DNA of 64,000 bases, from assembly GCA_025642075.2 (NCBI GenBank), contig JAODUO010000186.1, positions 396,001 through 460,000 on the forward strand, given 5' to 3'. Under the pieces are notes generated by a model. The model saw only the letters and a program-made list of their open reading frames with translations. It was not told the origin of the DNA and searched no databases. Origin of the DNA: Ridgeia piscesae (Eukaryota > Annelida > Polychaeta > Sabellida > Siboglinidae). A program made the position numbers and the translations under genes. Each line of letters starts with the position of its first letter. The stretch's first letter is position 1. Shown here piece after piece: positions 33,731 to 45,682 of the stretch.

Positions 33731-34346
33731 GAGTAATCATGAGGATTGGATATTGTGGTAAATAAGAACTTATCTTTACTAAAAAGACAAATAAGCTGTA
33801 GTTTGTAGTAAGCAGGGTTTTAGAAAGTAGAATGTACAGTGACTGACTGTGTATGTGTCATGCCTTTCGCAACCAATTAGCAACAATTAACAACAATTTG
33901 TCCCTTTACATATTTTGGCACCACCACCTTCAGTCCTTAATCAATCTAAACTTCTTCCATTCGTACACTGTTAGTATAACTACATCTTACATTCTCTGTC
34001 ACATTTTCAAATACCAGCACTGTTTGAAATTAAAATGTTTCCTATCTTTTGTTGAAAACATGAATGATTTGAAAGTAGACTCAGTAGTATATGATGACTT
34101 TTTTAAGAACTAAATTGTTTTACTGAAAACAAGTTTTTTTTAAATATTGTCCACTGTTTGCATTTGTCCACCGTAACAATGACATTATTATTTATTGATA
34201 TATTTGAAATGATGAATTTGTTATTATGGAAACAGGTGGTCAGGCATTTTTAACTAGTAATAAGTATTTGGTCTATTAGGGTGGGCTAATATAAACTGTT
34301 TAACAATACCTCAATCCACCATATAAATGTGGCCTTATTAACTCAC
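33731..34346. other. Intron, nothing recognised
   Basis: AT-rich unique sequence between the SINE and the FN3-2 donor. Confidence 0.4.
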
Positions 34347-34655
34347 CAAATGGTAACTTAGCAATGACGGGACTCTCCAGTTCAAGGGGCTCACTTATTC
34401 CCACCCGGTTTTCTGCCGCCACCCTCAGCAGGTATGCATTTCCTTGGAACAATTTTGACACCTTGTAGCTGAGCACCGACGCTTCCACCGTTCCCGCAAC
34501 CACCCACGATGCACCAGGACGGGTCGCATCGAGCTTCTCGACGACATACTGAGTGATGGGGGAGCCACCGTCAGCCTTTGGTGCGTCCCAGTCGATTGTC
34601 ACAAAGTCCTTGTAGACTTCTGTCACTCGGAGGCCACTTGGGGAGTCAGGTGGGT
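34347..34655 (-). CDS. Exon: FN3-2
   Basis: Phase 1-1, 309 nt (acceptor TTTCACAG, donor TTTG before GTGAGT). Starts DPPDSPSGLRVTEVYKDFVT, with DWDAPKADGGSPITQYVVEK and YLLRVAAENRVGISEPLELE; ends IAKLPFG. Longest of the single-domain FN3 exons because of an insertion (DATRPGASW) after the C' strand. Confidence 0.92.
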
Positions 34656-34679
34656 CTGTGAAATAACAAAATGTCAATA

Positions 34680-35689
34680 ATTCTTACAGTAATAATAAAA
34701 ATATATAGGTAACCTCTGTTGCGCCTAAATCCTTAGAAATCAACCAAATGGGTTGATTGACCTCAAAGTCAATAAACAAATCGAATTGTCATCAGATTGA
34801 TTGATACGCCACGGAGCTATGGTGAATAGGCAAGGTAGTAAAAGTATGTCTTTAAATGACAGGCAGAATTTAGCAATATTTTCAACTGATTTAACACTAG
34901 AAGGAAGCACATTCCCAAGAGTATGATGGCTGCATACAAGAAAAGTGCCTGTAAGTACTGGTACAAATTTGAGAAATGTGTTCTTTAAAATGTAATTATC
35001 ATGTCATATTTCTGCTAAATTCCAAGTTGAAACTGCAGGCATAACGTGCTGATTAAGAAAGGGTATAGGAATAACATTCTTGATTTGTTCACTCGGCCTC
35101 TATGTGCCAATAATAACAAACTCTGTTTTATTTTTGTGACACTCGGTGACATTCACATCAATGTTGACATCTGGCTACTAATATTAGGTTACATGATACC
35201 AGAGCTTCGCACACCGACATCAATTGGTCCTAAAAACGCTGTCTGGCACTAAATAATTTTTTTTTAATATGGCTCTTACATCCTTTTGTCATATAATTAC
35301 TACTGTTTATTGCAGCTACACTAACTATACAGGTCATGCAGCTGTAGCAATGCATAAATACTCTCTGTGTACAAAATGTACTTCCCTTCCAGTAACAGTC
35401 ACCAAGCTATGCCAATGAAGAAATAGTTTACTCCAAATGAATGAGTGCTGCATAGACCTGCGCACCACAGTAAATGATGAAAATACTTTCCTGTTCTAAA
35501 AACACATTTCAGAAATCCCCAGCGAAACTTCCTCCCAAAACACAAGCAGGAATGTCTTGTTCTCTGCCGAAAGTCCATCAACACGACACGTTGACCGAAA
35601 CATGACTTACGAGCTGAAAATAACCATAATGCAATGGGGCCTAATTTCTGCACACCTAAATGGCTATGCCCATGTGGTGTAGAACTCAC
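34680..35689. other. Intron, nothing recognised
   Basis: AT-rich; short ORFs on both strands lack domain character. Confidence 0.4.
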
Positions 35690-35989
35690 CAAATGGCAGT
35701 TTGGCAACGACTGGCTTCTCCAGTCGGGCGGGTTCACCAAGTCCGATCCTATTCTCAGCCGACACTTGGAACATGTATTTGTTGCCCTCGTGTAGCTTGG
35801 TCACTTTAAACTGCAGTTCGCTGGGTGTGGCGTAGCCAGCGCTCACGTAGTTACCACCAACAAGGCTCTTGTCCACCTGGTAGCCAATGATGGCTACACC
35901 GCCGTCAGTATGGGGGGCTTCCCATCCCAACACCACGTAGTTCTTGTATACGTCGAGCACTCGCAGGTTACACGGGGCAGAGGGCGCCG
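35690..35989 (-). CDS. Exon: FN3-1, first of the FN3 array
   Basis: Phase 1-1, 300 nt (acceptor GTTACAG, donor TTTG before GTGAGT). Starts APSAPCNLRVLDVYKNYVVL, with GWEAPHTDGGVAIIGYQVDK and YMFQVSAENRIGLGEPARLE; ends VAKLPFG. The preceding exon supplies the T of a Ser codon, so Ig-2 passes into the FN3 array with almost no linker. Confidence 0.92.
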
Positions 35990-35999
35990 CTGTAACAGC

Positions 36000-36857
36000 A
36001 ACAGGTTAATGAATGCTCCCTAGGGTGTATGTCAATAATAATAATAATATGAAAATATATAGTGCACTTTTTAGCCTAAACTGCTCAAAGGTGCTTTATA
36101 TGTTCGTTAATTAAAAAGTGTCACAGATACTAACAGAGAAATGACACTAAAACTCAAAATGCAGTATTTTTTAAACTATGCAAAAGTAACACTAAAATGT
36201 CTAAGATAAGTCAATTACAAAATATATCTAAAATAAACACACATTAAGACTATCTACAAAATATGCAAAACAAATAAAAAAGTCATAAATAACTAAAATC
36301 AATCTAAAATGCCTATTTTATTATACAGATTTATATAAAATGGAGGTATTTTTATTATTATGATGTACATCAAGCACTTTTATTAAAGGTTTCCTGCTAA
36401 CATTATTCAACTAAAGCAAACCATTTAAAAAAAGTTGAAGATTGTATACCTTTTTATCTGTTGACTATTTCTCCTAAAAAATCAGTTCAGCTATCTTGTA
36501 TCTTACCAATGACATATGACATCTTAAACAAAATTGATAGAAACTATTGAACTCATCAGCAAACATGACAAATAAAACCAGTATATTAACAATTACTGAA
36601 GCTCTTTTCACTGATGCCTGTGTGCTCACATACTGTTAAAAACATCTTATCATAAACAGAGGACTGCCTGACTGAATCAATTGAAATATTCAGAAAAAAT
36701 ACCAAAATTTTCTCTTGAGACGCAATTAAGTTACCAGGTCGAATAAAACATTTCAAACAGCCAGAACATCACACACATTCTAAGAACACATTTACAACTT
36801 ACATCGTTACATACTTAACCAAAGCAACATATTCATATTAACATCACAAACTCTCAC
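36000..36857. other. Intron, nothing recognised
   Basis: AT-rich sequence with a short (aat)n run near 36,040. Confidence 0.4.
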
Positions 36858-37142
36858 ATTTGACAACAACAGTGAACTCTGCCTTATCCATGCCAGCCTT
36901 GTTCTCAGCCGTCACGTAATATTTCCCAGCATCCTTAGCGGTTACATCGCGTATCTTCAAGCAGGACCAGTCTGTGTCAATGCCAATGTTGACAGTTGAT
37001 GATTTCGTCAACGGAGTGTCACCATGGAGCCAGGCGACTGTGGGCTGTGGGAAGCCACTAATGTCTACCTCAATGTAGATCTTTCCTTTCACTTTCGTCA
37101 CAATCTCCTCATTCATCATCTCGTGGGACATGATGCGGGGCA
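36858..37142 (-). CDS. Exon: Ig-2 (I-set) preceding the FN3 array
   Basis: Phase 1-1, 285 nt (acceptor GTTTCAG, donor AAAT before GTGAGA). Starts PRIMSHEMMNEEIVTKVKGK, with IYIEVDISGFPQPTVAWLHG (core Trp present, B-strand Cys absent) and CLKIRDVTAKDAGKYYVTAE (DAGxY signature, F-strand Cys replaced by Val) and FTVVVK. The lack of both disulfide cysteines fits a cytoplasmic Ig. Confidence 0.92.
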
Positions 37143-37587
37143 CTGAAACAGTCCATTCAGACTGCGAGTGTATGTGGCTGAATGACCAGAGTTCAAAGTT
37201 TAAAGCACGACTGGGGTCAATACACATAATTTAGCCCACCATTTAGTTTTGTATTTAACTTATTTATTTTATCGAAGTAACTTATTTAACTTATTTTAAC
37301 CTATTTATTTAACCTATTTATCTAACTTAATTATTTTGCTGATATCGATATGCATTTACTTACTGTTATATTGTTAGTGCTTTGAGCATGTTTTAACCTT
37401 AAAATACGTGGCACTTTATCTTTCCCAATAAATGAATCATAAATAATAATTTAGATTACAATATTATAGCCAAACAGTGAGTGACTGGACCCATCAAATC
37501 ATGGCCGGTTGTTCTCACTGACAGATACGAGACTGGGAAGTCATCTCATCCACATTCCCTTCAGCAGTCCGATAGATCTATTCATTT

Positions 37588-37787
37588 CAGTGTTTCTCAA
37601 CTGAACCTACTCAAAGAACACCGCACTGTGTTCTTTAGTTACTGCGACTCCCTACCATTCACATAGTGTAGTTTGAATATATTTTCGGATTGCTGAAAAA
37701 ACTTGAAAAGACTCCTATGTGTTTCATTATGCTATATGTATAGGTGTTACAGGCGAGGAACCACGACTGATTGTTTGAGAAACACTG
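37588..37787. mobile_element. 200-bp hAT-like MITE
   Basis: Ends are cagtgtttctcaa and ttgagaaacactg, perfect 13-bp inverted repeats of the CAGTGTTTCTCAA type typical of hAT (Charlie-like) elements. The 8-base flanks attcattt and atgtattt match at six of eight positions, fitting a decayed hAT target-site duplication. Inside, ggttccTCG-type and aagaacacc motifs are also typical. Located in the intron between Ig-2 and the helical exon. Confidence 0.85.
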
Positions 37788-38276
37788 ATGTATTTGTTTG
37801 ATCAACATCAGGAGCTATTAACACTGCATAATCATAACCAATTGTAAAGTGTACCAACTCATAATATAACTGCTAATTAGTCTTTAATTAGTAAATCACA
37901 TATTAAAACATTTAGATACAATCAACATTATGGCCCAAACAGTGATGGTGGTGCCATCTGTTATAGTTAGAGAAACTAATAACAACACTGGTGCCACCTA
38001 GCACATAGTTTAAGAAGCTAATACAGAAATAACATGAGGATCCAATGTTTTGTATAATACAGCACCAAGTCCACTTATGTTGTGTCTGCACTTTATTTAT
38101 TTTAAGATCAAAATATCAGGAGGAAATGTGTATAACATGAAACTTTTGATTGGACAAATAACAAGCATACCGGGATGTTTGTTATGAAAAAAATAGTAAA
38201 GGATTTTTTTATTATGAGGTTACTATCTTAGTGAACATGAAAGCTGTCTGTGACCCAGGACTGAGCCAGGACTGAC
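37788..38276. other. Intron, nothing recognised
   Basis: AT-rich. 'gtggtgccatctgttatag' and 'ctggtgccacctagcacatag' form a small direct repeat near 37,945-38,010. Confidence 0.4.
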
Positions 38277-38456
38277 CTATCAACTTCTCCCAGATCTCCT
38301 CCTTCTCCGACTCCTCCACCCGATTGATGACCTCCTCAATCACCGTCCGACCTGTCGACTTGAGGATCTGAATCTGCGAAATCTCTTCCTCAGAGAGTTT
38401 CTCCACAGTCATGGCAGAGGAGAATCCCTCATAGAACCTTGGTCCCCTTGTGTCAG
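38277..38456 (-). CDS. Exon: charged helical segment between Ig-1 and Ig-2
   Basis: Phase 1-1, 180 nt (acceptor CTTCCCCAG, donor ATAG before GTCAGT). Encodes ADTRGPRFYEGFSSAMTVEK, LSEEEISQIQILKSTGRTVI and EEVINRVEESEKEEIWEKLI, which is Glu/Lys/Ile-rich with hydrophobics spaced for an amphipathic helix. No family recognised. The acceptor is itself a copy of the 24-bp minisatellite that fills the intron upstream, and the exon frame stays open for about 10.8 repeat units beyond it, so the exon could be lengthened in 8-residue steps. Confidence 0.85.
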
Positions 38457-39035
38457 CTGGGGAAGACAGATACATTGTTATTAGGGGACATAGATACATT
38501 GTTACTAGGGGAGACAGACACACTGTTGCTAGGGTAGACAGACACACAGTTGCTAGGGGAGACAGAAACATTGTTACTAGGGGAGAAAGACACATTGTTA
38601 CTAGTGGAGACAGACACATTGTTACTAAGGGAGACAGCCACATTGTTACTAGGGGAGACAGACACATTGTTACTAAGGGAGACAGCCACATTGTTACTAG
38701 GGGAGACAGACACATTGTTACTAGGGAAGAGACACATTGTTACTAGGGGAGACAGACGCATTGCTACTAGGGAAGACAGACGCACTGTTACTAGGGAAGA
38801 CAGGCACATTGTTACTAGGGGAGACAGATGCACTGTTACTACGGATGACAGATACATTGTTACTAGGGAAGACATACACATTGTTACTAGGGAAGACAGA
38901 CACGTTGTTACTAGGGAAGACAGACACATTGTTACTAGGGAAAACAGACATGGTGTTACTAGGGAAGATAGACACATTGTTACTAGGGAAGATAGACACA
39001 TTGTTAATAGGGGAGACATACGCACTGTTACATAC
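38457..39035. repeat. 24-bp minisatellite (about 24 units) grown from the exon's 3' splice site
   Basis: Plus-strand units combine acattgttactagggg with agacagac. In sense each reads TAACAATGTG then TCTGTCTCCCCTAG. The real acceptor (TAACAATGTA then TCTGTCTTCCCCAG) is the first unit. Most units carry a pyrimidine run ending in CCTAG or CCCAG. One 20-base unit near 38,725 shifts the frame. ORFs on both strands through the array are by-products of the 24-bp (8-codon) period. Confidence 0.95.
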
Positions 39036-39316
39036 ACAGCACAGGAGAAGTCCTTTATGTTTGCAAGGCTTAGGGAGACAGGCAGACATTTCATAATCAC
39101 TTGTGTGTATGTGTGCTTGCGTGTATGCCTGTATGTGGTGCTTGCCAGTATCGTGCGAGTGCTAGAATGAATCAGAGTGGTGCATAATGTCTTTGCACCC
39201 AAACCACATTTACTAGTTGAATTCAGCAGCTACTGACTTTGGTTTTGGATTCAATTTCATATACAGTAGTTCAAACTTGTAAAATCCCACACTATATATT
39301 GATAGCTGTGGGGGAG

Positions 39317-39726
39317 GATGTAAATACAACACAAAAACAATGCACTGGGCAGTACATGTAGACATTTCAGTTATCACCTTTGCACTTGTAGGTAGTTTAA
39401 ATTGAAAAGGCCAGCTGCCATAAAAAGTGATGTTTACAATACAAATGTGTTGTCCAATACTAACAGATTCATTGGATAATGTTCTTCTGTTTGCTGAGCA
39501 TAGTGCTGTATACCAAAAACAGATGTAAATACAACACAAAAACAATGCACTGGGCAGTACATGTAGACATTTCAGTTATCACCTTTGCACTTGTAGTTAG
39601 TTTAAATTGAAAAGGCCAGCTGCCATAAAAAGTCATGTTTACAATACAAATGTGTTGTCCAATAATAACAGATTCACTGGATAATGTTCTTCTGTTTGCT
39701 GAGCATAGTGCTGTATACCAAAAACA
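39317..39726. repeat. 205-bp tandem duplication
   Basis: Two copies start at gatgtaaatacaacac (39,317 and 39,522) and run to ctgtataccaaaaac, with only a few differences (gtaggtag/gtagttag, aagtgatg/aagtcatg, ccaatacta/ccaataata). Recent intronic duplication. Confidence 0.92.
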
Positions 39727-39739
39727 AGTTTACAATAGT

Positions 39740-40560
39740 AGTACAAAGGTAAGAATGGTTAGTAAGTGTATAGTTTAATGGTCAGTTTACATGTGGTAAT
39801 TTGCTAATTCAATGTTTGTTTAGATGGTATATGGCCTGGCAAAGGAAGCTGCTTTTGATTATTTGAATGATATTTCTCTGCTTTGTTCAGAATCCTGCTG
39901 TGCTTATTCCCAGACTACTGGCTACTTAGTAAACCAACACTGTAAAAGGAATAAATACTCCTGGGCAAACAAAATGCTTGCTCAAAGAAATTCGATATAA
40001 TCAGATAATCACATAACTAGCTTAAGAAAAACATTGCAGTCCATTCTCTTATCAAAGTGCTCAAATTGTTCTGCCTGGAAGTAAATCACTATTCCAAGAA
40101 CAAGTGTTGCAGTGCTGTAGTTGTAAATGTCACACTGATATGGACAAGTATCAAAGGAAGCCAGCACTCCCACACTATCACTGCACAGCTGCAGGGAGAC
40201 TGGTGTAACAAATATAATTTCAAGGCTTGGTCATTAATTAGGTTTTTATGCAAATAACAACACGGACACAAGAATAGACATTGAAAGAAATGTCAACTCT
40301 GCAACCTGAATATCAGGCTGCTAGAGCCCACACTTCAACATATAAACCAGCAGTGGTATTCCCTGAACAATAACAAGGAATGACATAATCACAGCAGAAC
40401 TTGTCACTTGTTCATTTAAAGCCAACCTGATTAGTGATTTCTGAATACCAGCCTACCTACAGCTACAGTCTAAAACCCTAAAATGTAAAATTATATTACT
40501 CCCAAACAATTGGGGCTATTGTATTGGGTTAAGTTAAATTTCAGAGTTTTCCAAAATGAC
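39740..40560. other. Intron, nothing recognised
   Basis: AT-rich unique sequence in the 14.7-kb intron. Confidence 0.4.
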
Positions 40561-40650
40561 AAAACCAATTCACACTAAAACCACAGGATGTCCACACAGA
40601 GTGTCTACACGTATAGTACGCTCAAGCGTCGACACGTGACAGATCTTTAC

Positions 40651-40900
40651 CGTCGTCCATAAATACAGTAGATATGTTCTTGCATTCTCACACTGCCCTC
40701 GTTCCAGGAGCCTGGCCGCATGTAGATCACGGCAGGTGTACGCTGCCCTAGGCTCTGGGCTTGTGCCATCTATTTCCGTGACCCACAAATGCCCGAGAAA
40801 TATTCGAAGCGGGAAGAGTAACTAGTTTAGCATGGGAACCGTGACGTGTGTGGTCACTGACATTCACGGCAAGAAGTGTAGCGAGAAACATGAATCATGT
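40651..40900 (-). promoter_or_regulatory. Possible alternative first exon and promoter (tentative)
   Basis: This stretch is more GC- and CpG-rich than its surroundings. In sense it contains an ATG at 40,660 reading ATG GAC GAC G before GTAAAG, a good donor in phase 1. That phase would join the exon at 38,277-38,456 in frame (Met-Asp-Asp-Ala-Asp-Thr). An upstream ATG in another frame exists. It is only a candidate: no core promoter motif was recognised. Confidence 0.25.
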
Positions 40901-43195
40901 GGCACATTCTGATAATGGATACAGCTAGTATGGCGTTGCACATCAAAGTTTCTGTTTATTGCTGGTATCCAGATATCACTAGATGATGTACAATGTGGGT
41001 GTCATTGGTTACCTGTGTAGAACAACTTTTATTTGTGATTTATTTTAGTAATATTCATAACTTGTTTTTATGAACTATGGAAATGCTTTTGAAGAACATA
41101 CTATAGAATATAAAAATTATCATTGGGCATGAATGATCATATTTCAAATTTTCAAATCAAATCTAGAGTTTCTGCAAACAAATGTGAACATTGTTATACA
41201 AAAATAGAAAATTACTTTAAAATTATAATATATTTGGATTTAAGAGCTACTTAATATGCATACAAAATTAAAAATTAAATTAGTGGCTTAAGAATAAATA
41301 AAACAAGGTGCATTTGTGATGTTACTTGTGTATTTTGTCTAACAAAAAACGACTAACAACCACTCAGGTACCGACAGTACAGTAGTAGTGGTTAGAATAT
41401 TGGACACTATCTCAAGATGACATTGGCTGGTGCTCAAAGTCTGGCTGCTCCTTCACTCCACACGGCCTTAGTGTGCTTAGCTGTATACATGAGGGCAGTG
41501 GTAGAGCTGAGAGAACTAATAGCTTTTGTTCAGTAACTGCTTTGTGGCTGAATGCTTTCCTGGAAAGTTGCCACAGAAATGAACAGGTTTACGTGAGGGT
41601 GAACTGCACAGCACCAATTAGTATACCACCTTACATAACCATTTAACTATTACGTTATACATAGGAATTTCAGAGTAAGAAAATTAAGGAAATGAAGAGA
41701 AAAAAATCTGAAACCGATGAACAAATCCAGCCAGTCTCACCCTCATGGCAGGTGACATGGACAACAATCAGTTAAATGTGAATAATCTACCATGCATGGA
41801 CACACACCTAGTACCAGGTGTTGAGATCTGGACAATTTACGATTTACATCCCACTAAGACACTGAAAAATGGATTGGTCCAGTTCCAGTAGAGTAAAAAC
41901 ACCGCTAGTGCATGAAAAAGAAACAATCCCCTCTGCTGTGGTTATTCCTGTGAGCTTGAAAAACATCTCGGCACCTGGCCCAGGTTAACCACAAGTAAAC
42001 ACACTGCCGGGGTTGTCTTCAAGAACATATCGCAGTTCTCCTTTCTCTTACCTGGGCTTCAATTGAGACCATGCAACTACTCCAAATAGTTGTACGTTAC
42101 AAATCCATTATTAGTATAGGGCATGAAGCAGCTTATTGATTGCAACTTGACCTGGGCGGTTAAATTGTTGACTGGAACAAAAATACTGACTTGCATAATT
42201 GACATTTGAAAAGATGCATGACTTAGCTTTAGAGGGAACGATTTGTAACTCATTTTAAAGTAGCTTAACTGTTTAAAATAAATGTTTCATTTGCATGTTT
42301 ATATGTAGTACTATATACACTGTTTACACATGAACCAGCAAAGCTTGTTCTGAAGTATTTAGAAAGAAAAACAAGTTACATGTAGTCATTTTTCTTTTAT
42401 TAACTGGTACGTTTCTATAAATTCTAGCTGATGCATTCAAGGACACATATGTGTTTATGTTGCAACAGACTACCAGATCTGTAGGAAATGAAAATCAGCC
42501 GGATTACCACTGGTACCAGTCAAGCCCACCATTCTTTATTGTAGCAGCTATGAATGCATTGAGGGTGTTTTTGTCTTCATTTTACATGAATCTGATAGAT
42601 TACATTTCTCGACGAATTTCTTAGCCCCATATGTTGGCAATCTGTCTGGCATACCAGACGTTTTACCATAAAATTGAACCCTGTACATTAGACAGTTCCG
42701 TGTGTGTGTGTGTGTATACCCACAACATTGGCACTTCAGTAAAGATCACAGGAATGCTAGAATTAGCTATACAGTCTGACTGTGTTTATCTTGGGGCCCC
42801 ATGATACAGTAGGACACCTTCCTGAGCCCAGGTGATTAGCCCTGTATGGGGGCTGAGGTAATGAATAGCAGGTGACAGATAGATAGTAGCTGGTGAGAGA
42901 GGCCAGCTTGCACACATTGTGAGGTAGCAAGACAGAACTTAAGCAACCTAGTGTTAACACTGATTCAACCATCATGGACCAGGTGAAGTCAGTAGCCCAA
43001 GATACCATCCAACTTAATAACTGTACATGTTTCATATATTTTTACATTAGCACTATTTATATAAAAGTTCATCTCTCATTACTAACTTACTGATATTAAT
43101 TTCTAACTTTTTATTGCTTGTACTTATTCAAATATAAATGTTAACTTGTCTTGTGTTACCTGGAGCAATTAAACTGTTTTGCTATTTTTTTTTTA
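40900..43195. other. Intron, nothing recognised
   Basis: About 2.3 kb of unique AT-rich sequence; a short (gt)7 at about 42,700. ORFs lack domain character. Confidence 0.4.
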
Positions 43196-43202
43196 TAACA
43201 TG

Positions 43203-43261
<59 letters not shown>

Positions 43262-43275
43262 ATTATTATTATTTT
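43203..43275. repeat. Compound (CT)n(AT)n(ATT)n microsatellite
   Basis: ctctctct followed by tatatata and attattatt in direct succession. Confidence 0.95.
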
Positions 43276-43502
43276 AATATGTGACAAGTATACAGCTGTA
43301 CTTGGATTAATTTTATATTTACTTCATGTATGTGTATATGGATATTTTATGTTTCAATTAATAGTTATGTGAGATACTGATTTTTGTCTTCTATTATTAT
43401 TTAAGTATAATCTTTATTATATTATTTTGATGTAAATAAGCTAATATTCATGTGCGTCATGTCTGTGCTGTGTGTTAAACTAGGTACCACTGATAACTAA
43501 AT

Positions 43503-43503
<1 letters not shown>

Positions 43504-43560
<57 letters not shown>
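43504..43560. repeat. (AT)n microsatellite
   Basis: About 28 uninterrupted AT units. Confidence 0.97.
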
Positions 43561-43563
<3 letters not shown>

Positions 43564-44370
43564 GTAAAAACAATCATTTTAGTAATGCAAGTTAGAATCC
43601 ATAACTTGAGAAGCATTGATTATCATTCCATCTAGAAAATTATACTTCACAAGACCTGTGTGATTAAAAACATGTTCTTCCAGTCTCATAAGTGAAACTG
43701 GGCACCGTCATTTACTTTAGAAGAATAATCACTGCACAGTCAGGTTAAATCAGGTAATAAGGTTAAAAGATAGCAAACAGCTACGCATGACAAGTTTGTG
43801 AAGGTGGCTGCAAGATTCTAGAGTAGCATGGAAAAGATAAATGAGAACTCGGATGTCACTCATTACGCAAAGTATTTACCATAACAAATAACTGGGTTTG
43901 CCCCACAAAAAAGATGCTGAGCCCATGATATGACTAACCAGTAATCTTTTTTCCCCATTACGTCATCAGTCTGCTAAATTGCAAATGTTGTAGTACTATT
44001 AAAAAGAAACATTATATTAGTTTCTAACACACCAGCACTTACGAGAAAAACATGAAGTTTATGAGTGAGGCCATATCACATAACATTCAGGGATAGAAAT
44101 AAGCCAGGATTTGTATTTGTCTAATGGATAAGTTAAGTTTTCAAATCTACTTTAATCTACGTCATAATAATGAATGTTTATGTACACGTACAAAAATATA
44201 TTTACAACCATTTCCCAGTCTCTGATATTTTGTGCTCAACTGACTATGAATTTCAATAATAAATTCAAATACGTTTAGTGAAAATACGCATTAATTTTTC
44301 TGGTTATAAACTGATTATTGTCTTCGCTTAATTGTAACATACAAACCTGAATTTCAATAATAAATTCAGT
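43561..44370. other. Intron, nothing recognised
   Basis: AT-rich; 'gaatttcaataataaattca' occurs twice (44,248 and 44,350). Confidence 0.4.
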
Positions 44371-44600
44371 TTGTTCTCTCTCATGAGTGACCACCCGTCT
44401 TGAACGACCACTTTCCTATGCACGGATCATTTCTGATTATAACATACCTGCTGTGAACAACTACCTGCCAAATGCGACCAGTGACCATACACATTGTTCA
44501 CGTGACCATTGTTTTCACCTGGTAGCAGTGACCGGAACATGTATCGTTTTCGGTTTTGAGTTCATTAAATACATGTATCGTTGATTTATCTAATTGGTCA
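44370..44600. mobile_element. Partial relative of the 14.8-kb TIR transposon
   Basis: ctcatgagtgaccacccgtc...gaacgaccac...ctgccaaatgcgaccagtgaccat aligns with the left end of the element at 14,771 (ctcatgatcgaccaccctga...aacgacccc...cggcaaacgcgaccagcaaccat). No terminal repeats remain. Confidence 0.55.
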
Positions 44601-45535
44601 ATTTATTCGATTGGTATGATTTTATCAAACTGCGCGAGGATGAGGGACACGAGGAGGGGCCATCACAGTCGACACCAGTGCCACTCATATTTCAGTAAAC
44701 AGCTGTGCGCTGCACGACTTCGGCTTATTAACAAATCAGCCACAGTTCACTGCTTTAATTCGCCAGGCAGAAGAATTGCTTGAAAGTTAACAACATAGAA
44801 AAGCGAACTACTATAAGGAGACAACTATAGATGCGTTTTTTTTTTATAGAAAGTTGTGATTTTAGGTGAACATTGCTCGAAGAATTTTTTGTGAACAGAA
44901 ATGTAAATCTGATATTAACAATGATGAACATAATACACCATTAATTTATATCTCAATGTGTTTGTATTTTGTCTTAATTATACATAGTCATGATGATCAT
45001 TTACTTTTTTCATCATACTAGCCTACATTGCTTGCCTGCCTGCCTAGCTTATACACACATACATGTACACATTCATAACTATGCCGAAATTATTTTTATT
45101 GACCCCATAGTGGTACTGTTTTGTGCCCCCCCAAGTGGGCCGAGGACCCCCAGTTGAAAACACTCATGTAAACAGATGTCATGAATAGTCTTCTTGATCA
45201 AACCTTCAAATGTGGGTCACATTAGATCATACCCTGGATATATCCACAGGTGGAAGAAATGAAGACAGCCAATGGAGAGGCATGCTAAATGTGGCTTCCC
45301 TGCATACGGGGGAGGGGGCACGTGTTCCTGGCCATCCCTGCAGGTGCCTTCAGTGGGGGAGTGGGAGGACTGCAGGTGAAAATAGGAGCAGTCGGGGAGA
45401 ATGAAAAAAGCCCCACTGCAGAGGCAGCACGGAAGACATCAGGTTCTCATCCCAACTCAGTGATATATAGGAGCTCCCTGAAATAACCATCTGAGGTGAG
45501 ATAGCAAGTTCCAAACTGGAACATTACCACTGCTA
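44600..45535. other. Intron, nothing firm recognised
   Basis: Mixed composition. Around 45,115-45,165, ccccccaagtgggccgagga and agttgaaaacactc resemble one end of an hAT-like element but no partner end was found. Plus-strand ORFs near 45.2-45.5 kb have no recognisable domain. Confidence 0.35.
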
Positions 45536-45652
45536 GTTTATTACCTAGTTAGTTACCTAGTTAGTTACCTAGTTAGTTACCTAGTTAGTTACCTAGTTAC
45601 TTACCTAGTTAGTTACCTAGTTAGTTACCTAGTTAGTTACCTAGTTAGTTAC
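45536..45652. repeat. 12-bp minisatellite tagttagttacc, about 9-10 copies
   Basis: Perfect or near-perfect copies of tagttagttacc in direct array; one unit reads acttacc. Confidence 0.95.
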
Positions 45653-45682
45653 AGATCTTGTATTTTAGAAATGGCGATTACA

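Noticed and set aside
38450..39202. Repeat ORFs on both strands over the 24-bp array
   Set aside because: By-products of an 8-codon period. Only the minus-strand frame continuous with the exon is of interest, and as a splice-site question rather than a separate gene.
42763..43035. Minus-strand 90-codon ORF in the long intron as an extra exon
   Set aside because: No Ig/FN3 signature and not needed, since the phases of the flanking exons already match.
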